The notes: generated by a model from the letters alone, not told the origin. 64,000 nt of DNA from Pantoea dispersa (GCF_014155765.1 NZ_SCKT01000012.1:2154-66153); one strand, 5' to 3'; counted from the stretch's first letter, positions 1 to 8,700 are shown. Made by a program: numbers and translations.

Positions 1-143
1 AGAGCAGCAGTATCTTCTGCAGAAAGCTCTGCATAGCCTTTTTTAATCAGCTCGCGACCATGCTGCTCATCAGTCTCGATGATATTGCCCTCAGACACGA
101 CCGAGCCGCCGAAGTAATTCGGTTTAATCAGAAGCAGTTTCAT
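1..143 (-). CDS. Small phage head-region protein (partial)
   Basis: The reading frame begins MKLLLIKPNYFGG and continues off the left edge, so only about 47 residues are visible. A GGGAG ribosome-binding site precedes the ATG. It starts about 40 bases after the capsid gene stop, in the same direction, a slot where HK97-like phages carry small head-completion or connector proteins. No domain can be recognised in the visible part, so the role is inferred from position only. Confidence 0.6.
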   Translation of the reverse strand, partial: MKLLLIKPNYFGGSVVSEGNIIETDEQHGRELIKKGYAELSAEDTAA

Positions 144-184
144 ATATAACTCCCGGAAAAGCGGCCCGGAGGCCGCTACCATGA

Positions 185-1402
185 TTAACCAGCTGCAGGA
201 GCCGGAGCAGTGAAGGAACCGTAAACGAACGCTTCAGGACGCTTGACGGCCAGTGCCAGGCGTTCTTCACAACGAATTGAGATCATGTTTTTCTCAAAGT
301 CGTCGGCGTTTTCGGTCGAGATAACCACGTTGGCATCTTCGCGGTCGAAAATCTGCGCGCCGGCATTGAATGCGCCGGTCAGGAATTTGCCCTGGAACGC
401 AGCCGCTTCGGTCGCGACTACCGGCAGCCCCCAAAGGGTAGGACCGGTCAGCGCTGCAGGATTCGCAAGGATATAGCGACCCAGCGTATCTTTAGTCAGC
501 TCAATTTTGGCCCAGTCAATAAAGTGCAGGACGTGACCCGAAGCCGGGAATCGCGCCAACTGAGCCTGAAGCATGGCTAAGCGCAGATCATCAATACCGT
601 TCTGACTTTCTACTTCAAAAGCGGCGGCAAACGCTGAAGCTTGCGGAACAATGCCGTCGAGGTGCGCACCGGTGCCGTCGCCGAACAGGATTTCCTGCTC
701 TTCAACATACTTCAGACCGTAGCGCAGCTCAGCGTCTATCGTTGACTGCAGCTGAGGCATATCATCCAGAATCTGCTTAGCAGCTTTGAAGAGATGAGCG
801 ATCGTGCGAACTGGCGTGATCTTCTCAGCAAATGCAATGTCGCTGTACGGCTTGGTCGTATTTTCAGCAACGGCAGCGGCTCTGTTGGTGAAACCGGTCT
901 GCTGCACCCAGTAAATGGTGTTAGAAGATGTACGGCCCGGCGCAATCAAATCACGAATAAACAGGCGTTGCTTTGGCTGGGTGTCAATACCCGGCAGGCG
1001 ATCAGGTGCAACGATTTGACCAGGAACATCTACTGAAACCAGCGCGGCACTTACCGGAATGCTGATGCGTTTATTACCTTCCACGCCAGCGGTGAAGGCC
1101 TTTAGCGCTTCAGATGAGACGACCTGACGACCCACGGTTTCAACAACTTTGGCCGCGTGGTTCATCGGCATCTGTGCGACGTGCTGCTCAAGCTCTCCGA
1201 GTGAAGCTTTCAGCGTTTTATTTGCCTCGTTCAGGGCGTTAAATTCAGTGGCGATTTTATCTACCGCTTCTTTAGTCTGGGCTGACAGCTGACCAGAGTT
1301 CTTTGCTTCCTTAAGCGCGTCTTCAGCCTTTGCGCTGAAGGTGCCGGAGACCTCTTCCAGCTTTGCAGATACTTTCTTAAGTAACTCATTTACATCTGAC
1401 AT
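185..1402 (-). CDS. HK97-family major capsid protein
   Basis: The 405-residue protein builds the icosahedral head. Residues 1 to about 100 are Lys/Glu/Ala-rich and helical, like the scaffolding delta domain of HK97 gp5, which is cut off during maturation. The rest has the HK97 fold layout, with the E-loop region near residues 150-170 and a C-terminal strand-rich domain containing VAVKRPEAFVYG-like sequence. It follows portal and protease genes in the standard HK97 order. The ATG is preceded by AAGGA. No frameshift is seen. Confidence 0.93.
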   Translation of the reverse strand: MSDVNELLKKVSAKLEEVSGTFSAKAEDALKEAKNSGQLSAQTKEAVDKIATEFNALNEANKTLKASLGELEQHVAQMPMNHAAKVVETVGRQVVSSEALKAFTAGVEGNKRISIPVSAALVSVDVPGQIVAPDRLPGIDTQPKQRLFIRDLIAPGRTSSNTIYWVQQTGFTNRAAAVAENTTKPYSDIAFAEKITPVRTIAHLFKAAKQILDDMPQLQSTIDAELRYGLKYVEEQEILFGDGTGAHLDGIVPQASAFAAAFEVESQNGIDDLRLAMLQAQLARFPASGHVLHFIDWAKIELTKDTLGRYILANPAALTGPTLWGLPVVATEAAAFQGKFLTGAFNAGAQIFDREDANVVISTENADDFEKNMISIRCEERLALAVKRPEAFVYGSFTAPAPAAG

Positions 1403-1411
1403 GATGATTCC

Positions 1412-2260
1412 TTATTTGCCGAACGCGGCCAGCGCGTTTTGAAGTTGTTCAATACTTTCAGGGTTGATTTCGTCGGTAGCGCCCGGCATACCTTCAGGGG
1501 TGGCAGCAGCGCCAGGCTTGCCGCCGGTTAATGCTTTAAGAAGTTTTCGACGCTCAGAACGCGGGGCATCGGTTTTTGCCAGCATGGCGTCCAGCTTGCG
1601 CAGCGCAGTTGCCGGACTATCGTCTCCGTTAGCAATCTCATCTGCCGCAAGCAGGCGGTCTGCGAAACCCTTTTCAACCGCATCACTGCCGCCGATATAG
1701 GTTTCCGCATTCATCATCGCCTCAATGGCTTCGCTGCTTAGCCCGGTACGGGCGCCATAGATATCGTTCATTGCTTTATCAAACGGTTCCATGTCAGCTG
1801 CCACCTGCGCCAGGTCGTGACGGTTGCCCATCGCATATACCCAGCAGTTATGGATCATCAGGAAAGCACCCCGACCAATCTGGACTTCATCACCGGCCAT
1901 CGCGATAATCGACGCAGCGGAAGCAGCAAGGCCAAGCACCTTGACGGTGACTTTCCCGTCGTATTCACGCAGCAGGTTGTATATGGCCAGGCCTTCAAAC
2001 ATGTCTCCGCCAGGCGAATTGATATTCACCGTCACGTCAGCACCGCCAATTGCGCGCAGCGCCGCCGCGATACGACTGGCGGTAACGCCGTCGCCGTACC
2101 AGTCAGCGCCAATAACGTCAAAGACTGAAATACTGTTGTCATCACTCTTTGCGGCTTTAATGCCGCCGTTCCAGCGCTCCATTGCAGAAGACGGCAAATC
2201 GCGATTTTCGCGCGCAAAAGGCCGCCCCTCCGGCGCTGCCGGAAGACTTTTTACTGTCAT
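1412..2260 (-). CDS. ClpP-like phage prohead protease
   Basis: This is a 282-residue serine protease of the ClpP/S14 type. It is expected to cleave the capsid delta domain inside the prohead. A nucleophile elbow GLAASAASIIAMAGDEV is followed by a His in MIHNCW and by a later Asp, the order of the ClpP triad. Residues after about 215 form an Ala/Gly/Pro-rich tail that may act in scaffolding. The start has AGGAG eight bases upstream. It lies between portal and capsid genes, as in HK97-like phages that use ClpP-type rather than S78 proteases. Confidence 0.92.
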   Translation of the reverse strand: MTVKSLPAAPEGRPFARENRDLPSSAMERWNGGIKAAKSDDNSISVFDVIGADWYGDGVTASRIAAALRAIGGADVTVNINSPGGDMFEGLAIYNLLREYDGKVTVKVLGLAASAASIIAMAGDEVQIGRGAFLMIHNCWVYAMGNRHDLAQVAADMEPFDKAMNDIYGARTGLSSEAIEAMMNAETYIGGSDAVEKGFADRLLAADEIANGDDSPATALRKLDAMLAKTDAPRSERRKLLKALTGGKPGAAATPEGMPGATDEINPESIEQLQNALAAFGK

Positions 2261-2271
2261 TGGGGATGCTC

Positions 2272-3576
2272 CTAAGCCGCCTGTTTAAGCGGTGATTTTT
2301 CGAAAGGGATATCCGGGAAAACAGCATCGTGGACTTCGCGCAGCAGCCTAGCGTTTACGGCTTTACTGTTTTTTCGCAGGTCCTCAAGCGGGGTCAGGTT
2401 CAGCTGTACGGTGTAAATATCACCACCCTCAATAGGCGGCAGATTCTCCAGGCGGCGCACGTCATTGCGAGACATCCAGCCGTTTTGCAGGGCAGTGGTG
2501 TAGTAGGCTGAGCGTCCGGCGCTGTCAGCACGCAGCAGACCTTCGACGGAGAACTCAGCAAACAGGTCTTCATCACTGTTGAGAAGGCAGCGTGAAATCT
2601 CCTGCTCAATGTTTACCAGCATCGGGCGCAGCGTATTGGTCAGGAACAGAAGGTTCATGCCTTCGACGCTTGAGGCCCAGCTGCTTTGCTTGTTAACGTG
2701 ACCTACCATAAATGGTGGCACGCGGAACCAGCGGCAGATTTCCTCAATGCTGAATGACCGTGACTCCAGCATCTGAGCATCTTCGGGGTTAAGGGTAATG
2801 CCCTGATAGGACATATCACCCTCAAGCACCATCACCTTACCGGCGTTTTTCGAACCGACGAACCGGTTAAGGTTTTCGCGGTTTTTCTGGCGCTGCTCTT
2901 TGGTCAGCAGGTTCTTTGAGAGAAAGAAGCCTGACGTCTGAATACCGTTTTCAAAAATTTTGGCGGCTGATTCCTCAACCGCCATCGCCGCGCCAAATAC
3001 GTCACGCCCGGTGCGCATCGGCATCATTCCACAGACGCCATCCAGACCAAATCCCCGGATGTGCATCATGTTTTTCACCGGGATAATGCGCGGCACGCCC
3101 TTCTCTGTGTATGTGTACTGCAGTTCGCCGCTGTCCAGCCGCTCTACCTTCATGCACTGAGGAAGGAGCGGTACCAGAGAGACCAGCTTCTGGCCTATCA
3201 TTTTTTTCTCAACGTAGGCATTACCGCGCAGGCAGATGCTGGCAACAACCATCAGCATAAATCGTGATGGCGTCATTTCGCTGTTGGGCCGGCGGCACAG
3301 CAGCTGATAAGCCGGATGATTCAACGCCAGTTTGCGGGAGCCGTCTGCAGCCCTTTCGTATACCTTCATTGGCAGCGTTGAAACCGACTCGCTCAGCAGG
3401 CGCACACAGGCCCATACGGAGGCCAGCGCCAGTGCTTTCTCTGCTGTAACGACTTTGCCGCTGCTGCTTGCGCCGTACCACTCCTGCCAGAACGCGGCAT
3501 CGTTGAGCCCAATCGACTCACCCAGCCAGTTCACTATCGCGCTTTTGATGCGGCCCGGCCTTTTCTTTTCTTTCAT
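2272..3576 (-). CDS. HK97-family portal protein
   Basis: The 434-residue portal forms the dodecameric channel at one head vertex and docks the terminase. It shows the family's WACVRLLSESVSTLPMKVYE segment near residue 60 and the RWFRVPPFMVG motif near residue 290. Its start overlaps the terminase stop (TGATG), implying translational coupling. Length is normal for the HK97 portal family. Confidence 0.93.
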   Translation of the reverse strand: MKEKKRPGRIKSAIVNWLGESIGLNDAAFWQEWYGASSSGKVVTAEKALALASVWACVRLLSESVSTLPMKVYERAADGSRKLALNHPAYQLLCRRPNSEMTPSRFMLMVVASICLRGNAYVEKKMIGQKLVSLVPLLPQCMKVERLDSGELQYTYTEKGVPRIIPVKNMMHIRGFGLDGVCGMMPMRTGRDVFGAAMAVEESAAKIFENGIQTSGFFLSKNLLTKEQRQKNRENLNRFVGSKNAGKVMVLEGDMSYQGITLNPEDAQMLESRSFSIEEICRWFRVPPFMVGHVNKQSSWASSVEGMNLLFLTNTLRPMLVNIEQEISRCLLNSDEDLFAEFSVEGLLRADSAGRSAYYTTALQNGWMSRNDVRRLENLPPIEGGDIYTVQLNLTPLEDLRKNSKAVNARLLREVHDAVFPDIPFEKSPLKQAA

Positions 3577-5321
3577 CAGATACCTACCATGATCGGGTCG
3601 TCAAAAAAGTCATCGGGATCGCCGATCTCTATCAAAACAGCATCTTCCGCTGCACCGATTGCCATTGCTGAGGCCACCACGCCATCGATACGGCCGGTGC
3701 TTTTCTTTTTGGCAAATATGCGGTTGTCCTTCTGGTCAGCCTCAAGTACTGCAGAGGCGGCATTCCAGCGCAGGCAGGGATTAGGCCGGATAATCAGCAC
3801 CCGGTTGTTCAGATGCTCCTCAAACAGCTCAATGGATCGTGGCATCCATAAACCGGACTCCTGGGCCTTATAAAAGCCCTGACCGTGTGGAACGAGGTCC
3901 ACGCTTACAGACTCGCTTTCGAGTTCGGGCTCCAGATACTTAATGCGATACTGATCAAAAGCTATGCATTTGATGTCGTATCTGGCCGCCAGCTCACCGA
4001 TGCGAACCGCCACAAAACCGTAGTTGACAGCCTTGCCCGGTGGCGCGTGAATAAAGCCATTACGCAGCCAGGCGTCATATGGGACGTGGTCAGTTTTGGC
4101 CCTCTCCATCAGGGAGTCTTTTGGCGTCCAGAACTCAACTAAAAGCTTTTTGGATTTCGGGAAGTAAAGTGCCAGTGCCGTCAGGTCACGCGAACCGGAC
4201 AGGTCCAGCCCGCCATAGCACTCTTCACCCGCCAAATCTTCGGGGTCAAAGTCCTGTTCGCAGTTCATCCAGGTGTCGCTGTCAATCCACGGATCGGACG
4301 CTTCCACCCACTGGCAAAAGTTCAGGCGGCGGACGATGCTCTCTTTTGAAGGCATGCCACGAGCCTGCGTCACCTGTTCACGCAGGTACTTATCGCTGAA
4401 TGTATGCCCAAGAGAGGGATTTGCTTTCCCCCAGCACGACTCATCTTTGAATGGGTCGTCACCTTCATCCAGCGAGCAGATGAAGCTGAAAAAACTGTCA
4501 TCTTCCAGATCACCGGCGGCAACCTTTCGCCCATATTCATGGTACTCGTAGCAGACGCTGGTTTTATCATGGCCACTGTTAGTGATCAGGAACATCAGCG
4601 CCTGACGGCGGCCTTTTGTGCCTGCGCGCATCATCTCAACAACGGCGTTCGTTTTGTGCTCATGCACTTCGTCAATTAGCGCACCATGCGGGCGAGGTCC
4701 TGACTGACCATCATCAGAGCTGATTGGCTTGAAAAAAGAACCGGTCTGCAGAAATGCAAGGTTCCATACGTTCAGGCCGGTGCCGGATTTCGTAATGCGC
4801 TGCGCCAATGCAGGAGACTGGTCGACCATCGTTACGGCATCCCGAAACAAAATCATCGCCTGGTCTTTTTTTGTGGCCGCCGCGTAAACTTCGGCGCGCG
4901 GCTCTTTATCAGCCATCAGCAGGTAAAGACCCACCCCGCCCGCCAGCGGCGATTTACCAGAACCCTTGCCGGATTCGATGTAGCTCATACGAAAGCGGCG
5001 CGTTCCGTCTGCTGATTTCCAGCCAAACAGAGAACCAACAATGAAACACTGCCACGGCAGCAGAATGAAGGGCTTCCCCTCATGCTCACCACCGTTAAGT
5101 TTCAGTACCTGAGCGAAAAAATTTATCACGCGCGTTACCGCGTCAACGTCCCAGAAGAGACCGCGCGTTTGTCCGTGTTCCAGGTCGCGTATGTGGCGGG
5201 CGCATGCGGCGCGAATATCCGGACCAGCAAGAATCTTTCCACTGTTTACGTCCAGCGCATACTGCGTTGCCGGGTCAGCCGAAGAATGCGTTGAGCGGGT
5301 CTTCTTCTTTTTCTCCACCAT
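3576..5321 (-). CDS. Phage terminase large subunit (TerL)
   Basis: This is the 581-residue packaging motor and nuclease. The Walker A loop ESGKGSGKS is at residues 116-124. A Walker B-like ALIDEVHEH lies near residue 215, and a nuclease-domain GGLDLSGSRDLTAL segment is near residue 370. It matches the TerL family paired with P27-type small subunits. The assigned ATG lies about 47 bases inside the small-subunit gene. A later start is possible, but nothing upstream of the next methionine looks better. Confidence 0.93.
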   Translation of the reverse strand: MVEKKKKTRSTHSSADPATQYALDVNSGKILAGPDIRAACARHIRDLEHGQTRGLFWDVDAVTRVINFFAQVLKLNGGEHEGKPFILLPWQCFIVGSLFGWKSADGTRRFRMSYIESGKGSGKSPLAGGVGLYLLMADKEPRAEVYAAATKKDQAMILFRDAVTMVDQSPALAQRITKSGTGLNVWNLAFLQTGSFFKPISSDDGQSGPRPHGALIDEVHEHKTNAVVEMMRAGTKGRRQALMFLITNSGHDKTSVCYEYHEYGRKVAAGDLEDDSFFSFICSLDEGDDPFKDESCWGKANPSLGHTFSDKYLREQVTQARGMPSKESIVRRLNFCQWVEASDPWIDSDTWMNCEQDFDPEDLAGEECYGGLDLSGSRDLTALALYFPKSKKLLVEFWTPKDSLMERAKTDHVPYDAWLRNGFIHAPPGKAVNYGFVAVRIGELAARYDIKCIAFDQYRIKYLEPELESESVSVDLVPHGQGFYKAQESGLWMPRSIELFEEHLNNRVLIIRPNPCLRWNAASAVLEADQKDNRIFAKKKSTGRIDGVVASAMAIGAAEDAVLIEIGDPDDFFDDPIMVGI

Positions 5322-5742
5322 CTGCGTTTACCTTTGACCGCGCGGCCGGTGTCAGGCCAAATTCAACTAAATAACTTTTAAAACGACGATCGGCATCTGC
5401 CAGCATGGCAACAGCCGGATTTGCCTTTATCAGAAAATCACCCATCTGCGTTTTGGTCGTGTAAGTGCGCCCTTCGATATCCACTATCTGGCGCAGCTGA
5501 AGAATTTCCGCATACAGATCACAAAGCCTTTCGAGCGCCAGAGTATCGGCAACTGTCAGCACCCCCATACCGTCAAGAAGAACAGTGAGCTTGCCCCAGG
5601 CTGTTTTTCCCCAGTCGGTCAGATGAGATGGCGGGCTTGGAATTTCACGGGCGGGCTTAGGCTCTTTCTTATTGAGCGCGCGCTTGCCGGGATTACCAGT
5701 TACAACTTTCAGATGGGTAGGTTTTGGTCGTCTTCCGGCCAT
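5275..5742 (-). CDS. Phage terminase small subunit, P27 family
   Basis: The 155-residue protein begins MAGRRPKPTHLKVVTGNPGK, the characteristic basic N-terminus of P27-family small subunits. It recognises the packaging site and recruits TerL. Its 3' end overlaps the terL start. The HNH nuclease gene lies just upstream, an arrangement typical of HK97-like phages in which HNH, TerS and TerL act together at cos. Confidence 0.93.
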   Translation of the reverse strand: MAGRRPKPTHLKVVTGNPGKRALNKKEPKPAREIPSPPSHLTDWGKTAWGKLTVLLDGMGVLTVADTLALERLCDLYAEILQLRQIVDIEGRTYTTKTQMGDFLIKANPAVAMLADADRRFKSYLVEFGLTPAARSKVNADGGEKEEDPLNAFFG

Positions 5743-5859
5743 TAAAACCTCCCAGAAAAAAACTTTTCATTTCGCGGTTGTGCACAAAAAGGGGGGCGGG
5801 CGGTCAGTAAGACGTTATCCCCTGAACTCTTTACCCACCCTCCCCCTAGTGTCTGTACT

Positions 5860-6207
5860 CTATCCCCTGCGCCAGTGCGACTGTGGGTCCAGCGGCAGGC
5901 CGTTCTCATCGCACCCGATGATGTGACCGCGTTTTTCTTCGCGCTGCTTGGTGGAGTCGTGGTGCTGCTTACAGAGAGGTTGCCAGTTTGCTTTATCCCA
6001 GAAGAGCTTTTGAGCCTTCGCTATCTCTTCCTGCTTCCCGCCATTCAGTGCTTCTTTCAGCCTATGCGGCTTGATGTGGTCAACGACAGCTGCTGCAACT
6101 GCTCTGCCCTGTCGGTGGCACATTGCACATAGAGGATGAGACTTGAGGAATGACAGTCTGGCTTTGTCCCAGCGGCTATTGTAGATGCGAGGCTCGGACA
6201 TATTCAC
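5860..6207 (-). CDS. Phage HNH endonuclease
   Basis: The 115-residue HNH nuclease has a zinc-binding CAMC pair, the VDHIKPHR core His, and LCKQHHDSTKQ at the C-terminal end of the motif. The family works with the terminase to cut cos DNA during packaging in HK97-type phages. The location directly before terS supports that role. About 120 bases separate it from terS, room for the packaging site. Confidence 0.9.
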   Translation of the reverse strand: MNMSEPRIYNSRWDKARLSFLKSHPLCAMCHRQGRAVAAAVVDHIKPHRLKEALNGGKQEEIAKAQKLFWDKANWQPLCKQHHDSTKQREEKRGHIIGCDENGLPLDPQSHWRRG

Positions 6208-6210
6208 TCC

Positions 6211-6236
6211 AATAAAAAACCGCCCGTAGGCGGTTA
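6211..6236 (-). terminator. Intrinsic terminator after 6234-6548 gene
   Basis: Read leftward, a CCGCC/GGCGG stem with a short loop is followed by TTTTTTATT. It overlaps the stop codon of the small gene, so it could attenuate transcription into the HNH gene unless Q-modified polymerase reads through. Confidence 0.7.
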
Positions 6237-6548
6237 CTCGTAATGTTGAGACCAGTGCTTATCACATTCATCTACAACGGAGGATATCTGTCGACCACTG
6301 CCAGAACTCATTGAATCCCTGACCATTGTAGGAAACCCTCTATTTTGCTGAGGAATTAAGTGATTTAACGGAACTTCATCTTCTGTTAACACCCATAATT
6401 TATGTCCGTTAATATCCTTTTCCCTGTATACGATAATTAATTCAATATTGTCCGCTGAATTTCCATCGTTCCTGAAAATTTCATAGCGCGTCAATTTTCC
6501 ATCTTCGCCACGGTAAAGCAAGGTTCTTTCCAATGTTAGCTTGGTCAT
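6234..6548 (-). CDS. Hypothetical phage protein
   Basis: I do not recognise this 104-residue protein (MTKLTLERTLLYRGEDG...). The start is placed at an ATG preceded by AAAGAGAG; an upstream in-frame ATG lacks such a site. It is acidic, with no membrane segment. Its DNA is clearly more AT-rich than the packaging genes around it, which suggests a separately acquired cargo (moron-like) gene between the lysis and packaging modules. A terminator sits at its stop codon. Confidence 0.6.
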   Translation of the reverse strand: MTKLTLERTLLYRGEDGKLTRYEIFRNDGNSADNIELIIVYREKDINGHKLWVLTEDEVPLNHLIPQQNRGFPTMVRDSMSSGSGRQISSVVDECDKHWSQHYE

Positions 6549-6756
6549 GGTTTTTGCTCTCTTTGAAATGAGATACCAAATTAACATCAGATTTTGTTAA
6601 TACGAAATTTATAACCACCTTCGCAACACTTCACAGCTTGGCTAACCGTTATCCCTTGTCGGTGGATTTGCAAAGTTTCGCGCTTACGCTTGTTAGAATG
6701 GTCTTATGTGCCAGGCTGGGGTGTCTGCATAAAAACAAGATCGTTATCACCCCATT

Positions 6757-6778
6757 AGCCCCTAACGGGGCTTTTTTT
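6757..6778 (+). terminator. Rightward intrinsic terminator
   Basis: An AGCCCC/GGGGCT stem with a 4-base loop is followed by seven T on the + strand. No + strand gene ends here. It may end a small RNA (see findings) or stop antisense transcription entering the lysis genes. Confidence 0.6.
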
Positions 6779-6815
6779 CAACTTCGGGCGCGCTCGCAAA
6801 TGCGCCCTGTGATAA

Positions 6816-7271
6816 TCACTTCAGACACTGCTCTTTGATGTATTGCTGCAGTGCAGCTATTTTTGCCCGGTCTTCTTTGATTCCGGCTCTGATACCGAGA
6901 ACGTTTCGTCCAGCAACTGGAGAGAGTTCGACGGTGGCTCCATCGTCCACGCCGGCGGGCTGGGTGGCCTGCTTCGGACAGGTGCCAGCGACGAGCACCC
7001 GACCACCGCGATCAAGCTTGCGCTGCAAAGCATCATTTTCAGCTTTTGCACTTGCTAACTCCTTTGTGTACTTCTCATCGAGAGCGGCAACGTTACGCTG
7101 GCGCACCTGCATGTCATCAATTGTGGCGTTTGCAAGCTTAAGGTCGCCCGTCGCTTTATCGCGCTGCGCTTTGTAGTCGATGGCGTTGCCACGGTAATGG
7201 CTTGCAAGTAATCCGGTTCCGGCCAGCAGCAGCACAAACACCGCGATTATAATCAGCAGTACCCGTGTCAT
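6816..7271 (-). CDS. Rz: Rz-type inner-membrane spanin
   Basis: The 151-residue i-spanin has one N-terminal membrane anchor (about residues 5-24, LLIIIAVFVLLLAGTGLLA) followed by a long periplasmic coiled coil. With Rz1 it fuses inner and outer membranes in the last step of lysis. Its ATG overlaps the endolysin stop (ATGA). The Rz1 gene is embedded in another frame, the classic nested spanin layout. Confidence 0.9.
   Translation of the reverse strand: MTRVLLIIIAVFVLLLAGTGLLASHYRGNAIDYKAQRDKATGDLKLANATIDDMQVRQRNVAALDEKYTKELASAKAENDALQRKLDRGGRVLVAGTCPKQATQPAGVDDGATVELSPVAGRNVLGIRAGIKEDRAKIAALQQYIKEQCLK
6857..7051 (-). CDS. Rz1: Rz1-type outer-membrane spanin lipoprotein
   Basis: The 64-residue lipoprotein lies wholly inside Rz in a shifted frame. 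It starts at GTG (MQKLKMMLCSAS), closely resembling lambda Rz1 (M-KLKMMLC). The lipobox is VVGC, so the mature protein would begin at that Cys. A Pro-rich stretch RPPSPPAWTMEPP follows, as in lambda. It is the outer-membrane partner of Rz. Confidence 0.9.
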   Translation of the reverse strand: MQKLKMMLCSASLIAVVGCSSLAPVRSRPPSPPAWTMEPPSNSLQLLDETFSVSEPESKKTGQK

Positions 7272-7807
7272 TTATCCAGCCCCCAGCACGTCAGTTCTGA
7301 TTCCTGATCGCGTCGCTCAACCTGCCCAATGCAGTTATTCGAACGAATGCGGCAATCTCTGCCACCGTCAAATATCCAGCGTTTTATCTCAGCACACGCT
7401 CCCTTTCGGTCACCGGCGTTAAGTTTGCGGTAGAAGGTTGAAGGCAGGCATTTACCGGGGCCGATGTTCCACGGGCAGAATGACGCAATTCCTACCTTCT
7501 GCGGTTCAGTCAGCGGAACGTGAACGTTTCTGTCTACCCATGCCAGCGCTTTAGCCTGCTCCGCTTTATCGATGGCCCGGCACTGCTCTGCTGTCAGCTT
7601 CATGCCCTTAACTACAGGCTTGCCGTTAACACGGGTCACACCACCGCAGATGGTCCAGACGCCACCAGCATCAGGATATGCCGTCAGGCTACTGCCCTCC
7701 TTCTCCTTCTGGAATTGCTCCATCAGAGCGGGGGCGGACGCGCCAGCAGCAATCAGCGTCAGCATGGCGGCACTAAGCCTGGTTTTGAGCTGCCGGGATA
7801 GCGCCAT
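7268..7807 (-). CDS. SAR endolysin, GH24 lysozyme
   Basis: The 179-residue phage lysozyme cleaves peptidoglycan. The GH24 Glu-Asp-Thr triad is visible in KEKEGSSLTAYPDAGGVWT, near residues 36-55. The weakly hydrophobic Ala/Gly-rich N-terminus (about 12-30) looks like a signal-arrest-release anchor, which holds the enzyme inactive at the membrane until holin collapses the potential. AAGGA precedes the ATG and the holin gene is immediately upstream. Confidence 0.92.
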   Translation of the reverse strand: MALSRQLKTRLSAAMLTLIAAGASAPALMEQFQKEKEGSSLTAYPDAGGVWTICGGVTRVNGKPVVKGMKLTAEQCRAIDKAEQAKALAWVDRNVHVPLTEPQKVGIASFCPWNIGPGKCLPSTFYRKLNAGDRKGACAEIKRWIFDGGRDCRIRSNNCIGQVERRDQESELTCWGLDK

Positions 7808-7809
7808 AG

Positions 7810-8160
7810 TTATTCCTTAACGGAGTCGAGCACTTTGTTAATGCCCTGGATGACTTCTGGTGATTTTTGCACAGCAGGTGAATCTTTGGCCCCGTTGAGG
7901 TAATCGAGTACCGCCTGGGCCCGAACGCGGTCCAGCTCAAGGCGCTCCTGCTCGCTACGTATGTTTTGCTCAATTTCTTTGCGCTTTAACTTCTCAGTGC
8001 GGCGTTTATCCAGATACCCAAAGATGGCTATCACTAAACCTGCCAGAGCGGTGATCATGTACACCCTGTCGAGTGTCACAACACCGGCAAGGCTCGAAAG
8101 AGTTGCCATCCAGGTGCCCCCGCTGATTGCAGTGTCTGCGTGTTGATTCATGCGAAACAT
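7810..8160 (-). CDS. Phage holin
   Basis: This small membrane protein is about 116 residues from the start MFRMNQHADT. A hydrophobic segment VYMITALAGLVIAIFGYL is preceded by a weaker one (WMATLSSLAGVVTL), and a long charged helical tail follows. It sits directly before the endolysin. The start is chosen for the GGGGG just upstream; a start nine bases later and a longer form from 8220 are also possible. Holin is assigned from topology and position. Confidence 0.8.
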   Translation of the reverse strand: MFRMNQHADTAISGGTWMATLSSLAGVVTLDRVYMITALAGLVIAIFGYLDKRRTEKLKRKEIEQNIRSEQERLELDRVRAQAVLDYLNGAKDSPAVQKSPEVIQGINKVLDSVKE

Positions 8161-8286
8161 ATCCACCCCCGAATCGGGGACTTGGCCAATTAGGAATTGT
8201 CTACTTTCTGAACTGGGCAAGTCCGGTTAGCTTTTAAATTGTCGAGACGTAAAAGCTTGGTTGCCGCTGGGTAGCCAATGATAATG

Positions 8287-8311
8287 AATCCGCCACTGTG
8301 CGGATTTTTTT
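8287..8311 (+). terminator. Rightward intrinsic terminator
   Basis: A perfect AATCCGC/GCGGATT stem with a 6-base loop is followed by seven T on the + strand. No rightward gene is seen before it. It may block antisense transcription in the late leader. Confidence 0.55.
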
Positions 8312-8381
8312 ATGTATAAAAATGCGCCTCAGCCACTTCCGGTGAAGGTCATCTGTCGCTGATTGGCTGGGCGCAAAAACG

Positions 8382-8408
8382 TAAAAACCAGCTCTCAGGC
8401 TGGCTTTT
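8382..8408 (-). terminator. Leftward terminator in late leader
   Basis: Leftward, a CCAGC/GCTGG stem with a 6-base loop is followed by TTTTT. It lies between the late promoter candidate and the holin gene. It is one of two terminators that Q-modified polymerase would need to read through. Confidence 0.65.
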
Positions 8409-8596
8409 GAATAATTCCCCGACGCTAAGCGGTAATTACTGTCATCGTCATGACCGGGGATTGTTTGGTGTGTCACCCTGATAGGCTCAGGTTTTCGCCA
8501 CAATATGAAAGGCGCGCAGGGATGTGCAGTCCCCGCATGGTTTGGGTAATGAGCCCGTCATGCGCGTGCGCCTTTGGTATTGTGTGGATTCAAAAC

Positions 8597-8622
8597 AGAA
8601 AACCCCGCCGGGCGGCAGGGTT
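8597..8622 (-). terminator. Late-transcript terminator (tR'-like)
   Basis: Leftward, an AACCC-GCCG / CGGC-GGGTT stem is followed by TTTTCTGTTTT. It lies about 50 bases after the late promoter candidate, the position of tR' in lambdoid phages, where Q allows read-through into the lysis genes. Confidence 0.7.
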
Positions 8623-8671
8623 CTTTTGCGGGTGGTGGTGTTTCGTATGCAGTACGCCCACCATGAGAAAG

Positions 8672-8699
8672 ATAATAATCCATTTTCGGACAAAAGCAA
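8672..8699 (-). promoter_or_regulatory. Late promoter (pR'-like)
   Basis: Leftward, -35 TTGCTT and -10 TATTAT are separated by 16 bases. The site begins at the last codons of Q, exactly where pR' lies in lambda relatives, and is followed by a strong terminator. The Q-binding site should overlap it. Confidence 0.6.
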
Positions 8700-8700
8700 G

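Noticed and set aside
8234-8503. Leftward 89-residue frame in the late leader
   Set aside because: It spans two terminators, lacks a ribosome site and has no protein-like pattern.
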